From NCBI GenBank assembly GCA_030248065.1, contig JASAMV010007963.1, positions 62,001 through 126,000 on the forward strand: a stretch of DNA of 64,000 nucleotides, in the 5' to 3' direction. Both the position numbers and the translations under genes were made by a program. This stretch comes from Rhynchonema sp. JSB1_4. Taxonomy: Eukaryota > Nematoda > Chromadorea > Monhysterida > Xyalidae. Under the pieces are notes generated by a model. That model saw nothing but the letters and a program-made list of their open reading frames with translations. It was not told the origin of the DNA and made no database searches. Each line of letters starts with the position of its first letter. Within the stretch, counting starts at the first letter, position 1. Below, one piece after another: positions 59,601 through 64,000 of this stretch.

Positions 59601-60081
59601 GTGTAGGCAATCCGCCAGCTCATGTGTAGTAGCTATCTGCACTGTAGGCATTCCTCACACACACAGGCTGCACGCTAAATTACTGCCGTCACTGAACGCA
59701 TCTACTTCTCTGCAGCTATCCGTTGAAACATCCCCAAATTTTGCGACAGCGCTGAGAATTGTTATGTCAAGCAGCTTATGAAAACTGGATAATTAAAGCC
59801 GCCATCATTTGGCACTCGCCCAAAGTGTACATTTTGTTTAGAAAATGGCGTGTGCCGCTGCATGCGCGCTGTGTATAAAAAGTGCCATGAACCGATGGAT
59901 TGCCTATACTTTTAACAGCGCCTGTGGCATTCGCAACATTCAAGTTTCAAGGTTTTTTGGTGATTATTGGAGAAGTTCGACTAAGCCCCCCTCGAATAAG
60001 CTAAATGGGGGCTTATTTGGCAATTTTTCGAATAAGTCTCCTGGGGCTTATTTGGGTTAAAAAATTTTCTTCCGTCCCTTA

Positions 60082-60271
60082 GGCCGCTCTCTGACAAACG
60101 CGAAAAGCGAAAAGCGAAAAGTTCAGCACAACAGCAACTCCTTAACCACGGGCCAAAACCACAGTGATGCTCAAACAAAATGTTTCAGAGGCTGTTTGGC
60201 GTGCGCTGTAGATGATGACTACGCTGAAAAACTGTTCGCTTTTCGCTTTTCGCGTTTGTCAGAGAGCGGCC
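60082..60271. mobile_element. 190-bp Harbinger-like MITE (uninterrupted relative of 31743)
   Basis: Inverted ends GGCCGCTCTCTGACAAACGC and GCGTTTGTCAGAGAGCGGCC, flanked by TTA and TCA. It gives the empty-site version of the palindrome insertion seen at 31849. Confidence 0.8.
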
Positions 60272-60656
60272 TCAGGCACGCGATAAAATGCACGATCAGT
60301 GTTTCTGCACAACATCCTTGTTTTTAGATAATAAGCATAGTTACCCATTCAATGCTTTCTGCTTTCTCCATGTTTTAGGATAATAAGCATTCTTATAAAG
60401 CTTAGGAGGGCCAACTGAATGCGTTGTTGCATTTGCAGTGCCAAAAGTACCATCTAACGCTCCTTTCGGTCTGCAGTTAGGCCACAACTAAGCTAAGGGC
60501 GCGGCCATGCAAACGCGGGGGCAGGTCGCGGGTCACTCGAAACATTTCTTTGGCTGGGCTTGTAGCGCGCGAAAACGGCAGAGTTTTAAAGCAGTCGAAC
60601 TATCCTTAAGGGCTCGGGACATAACCGGAGGAAGGGCAGCAGAGCACAGTGTTATA

Positions 60657-61833
60657 CAGGGTTGTTTAAAAAAAAGTGGTTAATTAAAAAATTTTTAAAA
60701 AAAAATTTTTTTTTGAAACTCAGATTTTGCTTTTTTTTAATAAAAAAAAGTTGCCCAAAATGGGCTGAAATGTCCAAAAATGGCCTTTTTCGAGGCAAAA
60801 AATTGGCACTTTTTTTCTGTGGACGGGACAATTTTTCCAAAATCGCGCGTGCGGCGCCCTGTATTGCCCCCAAATTCGTACAGGGATGCGCGGGGCTGGT
60901 CTTTTACAGTGATGTGGCACCGATAATGTACTACTGCATGCTACTACACATGTATATATGCAGGTATGGTGCAAAACCGGGCGCGCAAAGTCGATCTGAC
61001 ACGCAAGATTTGGGCTGTAATCGATATTTTGATGGTCGTATATCAGATATTCGGCATTAGATGCATTAAAATACGTTGTACAGCATGCTACAATATATTA
61101 GAGTACCATCGTTAGTGAACATCAACCTCACAGTGGTCGCAGACCATAGAATCTGCACAATACTACCGGGTGTCACCGCACAAGTTGGGTCTCAGGCGAA
61201 AATTTTTCAATTTTTGAAAAATATGTTGTATCGATTTCATTTATCCTGAAACGTCGTTTGCAACACTTTTTCTAATAAAAAAAATTTTCGTCAAAAAAAA
61301 TCAAAAAAAAATTTTTTTTTAAAAAAGCTCGCTAATAAAAAGTTTTTTTTTCAACCCTGCTCGGTCTAAGAACTTATGGTTGGACTTGCGCATTTTTACC
61401 ATCGGATTTGTAAGCTTTATTACAGACATTCTATGCCTTTGCCTTCGGTACGTGACACACATCAAAGCAATGGCTCACATAGTTGAATTGACTTTTCAAA
61501 AACAACGGTGTGCACACACTGAACCAAAGATCGCTTCCCCTTCGCATATATCACCTGAAAACGACGATATTGCACGTTTCACCACGCATGAAATCTGTCT
61601 TAAGACTTCACCTACTGCGTGCGTAACGGAAGGTCCAAAAGTACTCCGCCGCGCGCAGCAACGCAGCAGCTTCGAATATCACGAGGCTGAATTTTCCCAA
61701 GGCAGTCACAGTTCCTCGTTTTTTTGCAACACTTTTTCTAATAAAAAAAATTTTCGTCAAAAAAAATCAAAAAAAAAATTTTTTTAAAAAAAAGCTCGTT
61801 AATAAAAAATTTTTTTTCAATTTTTCAACCCTG
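60657..61833. mobile_element. hAT-type MITE with two right ends
   Basis: It starts CAGGGTTGTTTA. Matching 8-mers gtgttata lie at 60649-60656 and 61834-61841, so the outer end at 61833 is the true boundary. An inner complete right end stops at 61359, followed by 370 bp of other sequence and then a second copy of the roughly 105-bp right end. The first 700 bp match the 6805-7511 element. Confidence 0.85.
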
Positions 61834-62525
61834 GTGTTATAACATCGTTGGAAAGCACTGTGACAGCATATGTAACGCACAAATGTTAAGCTCCTTGGAG
61901 ATTCGCTATCTCTTGGTAGACTGACTTTTCGTTCCAGTATTACATCGCATTAGAAACGAGAAAATCAGAAAAACGCACAGTCCAACAATCTGGACGAGTT
62001 TCAAAACTTCAAACTCCATGCACCTGCTGTTGCAGCCATGCCTACCTGAATAAGATATTTGACTATACGTCGTTGCTGTTAAGGACTATTGCATATTTGG
62101 TAGCATCAAACGATGTAGCTTCGAAATAGCTGTTGAACGATATATGACATGCCCATACTATCTGTTACTATGGACAAGAAACAGTCAAAATTCCGAAATC
62201 GCACACGGTGACGTGACGGTTCATTCCAGAATCGTCAAAAAAGCATTTTTTAGCCTCTGCTCTTACGCGTGAGAATTTATTGGGTCTTGTCATATATCGT
62301 TCGAGAGCTACCCCCGAGATACATACATTGTTTGGTGCTATCACTTTTGCAATAGCTACTAACAACAAGCATCTATAGCTGAATATCATATTCAGGTTAG
62401 TATGGCTGCCCCGTGAGATCTGTAGTCCTTGGGGTTTTCGGACCTTGATAGGTTGTCAGACCAGACGTTTCTCTCGATTTTTTGTTTCGAATGCAATGGA
62501 ATCCGTGGCCTTTATATGTCACAAT
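61834..62525. other. Interval with no recognised feature
   Basis: No coding support, RNA gene or family repeat was seen. Confidence 0.45.
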
Positions 62526-63304
62526 CAGGGTTGGATTAAAAAATTTTTTTATTATCGAACTTTTTTTTTAAAATAAAAAAACTTTTTAAAATTTTTTTTA
62601 AAAATCACTTTTTTTTATTCCGGACTCCCAAAAAATTGGTTTCTAGAAAAATGAAATTTCTGAAATCATGTTACTTAGGTATGTTTTGAGGAACACTAAA
62701 GAGAACTTCTCCACTGACTTGCATGTTTATGTCGATCACCTGCGATCTGGCCCATTTGGTCATGAACCCCGAATGTAACTCGGTGGGCATACATGTATAT
62801 GGGATGATCAACGGGAAGACCAACCTTCTGTTTGTGAATTTGGGGATAAATTTGAAGAGAGATAAAGACTTACACCACACTCATGTTGTGTGACAAAAGC
62901 AACAAATGACAAATCCACACATACTGTAAATAGGCGAGCAACGTGGAGTCTGTCGATAGTTTACGTCGATAGCTCAATAACTGTACAGTATACGGTATGG
63001 GGTGTCCTATATTATACATGCAGCGATTGTTGGGATGTCTGGGAACTGTATGAGTCCATTACAACGCCATTTTAAACTGAAATATAAGCGCCGCAGGCGA
63101 TTTTGTTGAGAATGATGAGCAATAAAACGCATGAAAACATACCTTTTTACCTTGAAAAAGTGAGAAAATAACGAAAAAAAGGGGAAAAATAATAAAAAAA
63201 GTGGACTTACTTTTTAAAATTTTAAAATAAAAAAAGTGGCCAACTTTTTTTAAAAAAAAATTTTTTTTACAAAAAAATTTTTACTTTTTTTTAATCCAAC
63301 CCTG
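62526..63304. mobile_element. 779-bp hAT-type MITE
   Basis: CAGGGTTGGATTAAAAAA to TTAATCCAACCCTG with gtcacaat on both sides (62518-62525, 63305-63312). Subterminal A/T-rich arms are inverted. No transposase frame. Confidence 0.93.
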
Positions 63305-64000
63305 GTCACAATTCTGGCGAAGAATCTAACCATCTAGTTTAGTGGCAATTTAACAGATGTTTAGACCTGTCACGGAGCTAGCCGAGCGTTTCAAAATTTA
63401 AAAACCTTATTTTCTGGTACTTTCGACCATGCTCTATTTCACCATTGCATTCTTATTTCTGCAGCGCAAAGCACGGCCTCAAAATTTAGGGTCAAACTTG
63501 TGTTCTCGAGAAATATGGCCGATTTGTGGCACGTTTCGCACCCTCACCGAGTGAGGCAATAATTTTGAGCGACTGAAGTTGTCATGATAAGTTATCCAGA
63601 AGCTGTTGTAATCCTATCCACGTGTTACTTGACCTTCAACTCGTTTGGGGTTTGTGCACCGGTCGTTCCAAAAGATATGGTCGTTTGTGCAAGTTTTTGT
63701 TTTTAATCAGCATATCTTATTTGTGTCCACTTGTGCGCACAAGCTTCGCGCAGCGGTTGGTCATACCGTTGTTCAAAAAAATATACAGTAACTGTTCAGT
63801 TGGAGCACTCAAGTATACCGACCGGCCGGACGACGTTGGTCATACACCATAACATCAAAACATGAACCAATCCATCCCTAACTGAGGTAATAAGTGCGCC
63901 CAATGCAGGCGACTTCACCAACGATAACAAATCATTTCAATGGTTTATGTATAGTCCAACAACAGCTAATGCAGAATTTATGTCCACTGCTTTGCCTGAT
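63305..64000. other. Right edge, nothing recognised
   Basis: Short frames only. No splice-supported exon or known repeat was seen. Confidence 0.45.

Overview
This is a stretch of nuclear DNA from an invertebrate-type animal genome. Genes are split by short GT-AG introns (about 60 to 270 bp unless a transposon sits inside). Secreted proteins combine C-type lectin, EGF-like, CCP and PAN/Apple modules, and between genes lie many DNA-transposon fragments, palindromes and a (CA)n microsatellite of up to 468 bp. I cannot name the species. All exon joins below come from reading frame, splice-site and phase agreement, not from transcripts.

Left part (1-14.1 kb). A NOC2-like gene (first two exons, minus strand) runs off the left edge. 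A GC-rich TIR element with an 8-bp target duplication follows. Then two plus-strand genes sit about 0.1 kb apart. The first is a LENG9-like gene: a MJ1316 RNA cyclic-end recognition domain followed by an AKAP7/LENG9-type 2H phosphoesterase. The second reads through endonuclease IV (all nine zinc ligands present) straight into a Cid1-type terminal nucleotidyltransferase, with matching exon phases and no stop. The endonuclease IV-TUTase fusion beside a 2H/MJ1316 protein is the most unusual coding observation: four activities concerned with nucleic-acid ends in 11 kb. One fusion intron holds a 2.3-kb element packed with satellite DNA.

Middle-left part (14.1-24.6 kb) is repeat-rich: an 815-bp palindrome, several MITEs, three small unrecognised genes (19.1-21.5 kb), and a mosaic of duplicated pieces (21.9-24.6 kb) that includes the last two exons of the TUTase.

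Right part (24.6-59 kb) is a minus-strand tandem cluster of five related secreted-protein genes. The basic plan is signal peptide, CTLD, short EGF-like module, PAN/Apple; one member adds a CCP and a second CTLD. Nearly all module borders are phase-1 introns, the signature of exon shuffling. Two look intact (G2, G4). G1 has lost the AG of one splice acceptor, G3 carries one in-frame TGA, and G5 is a pseudogene without a CTLD. Units 42.4-49.4 kb and 49.4-57.2 kb are a recent tandem duplication. Differences between the copies reveal single transposon insertions with their exact empty sites.

Right edge (59-64 kb) holds more hAT-type and Harbinger-like non-autonomous elements and no gene that I can support. 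At least six non-autonomous element types occur: hAT-type (CAGGGTTG ends, 8-bp duplications), a second hAT-like GC-rich type, Tc1/mariner-like (TTGGTCGCAC ends, TA), Harbinger-like (3-bp duplications), TTAA-flanked, and fold-back palindromes.
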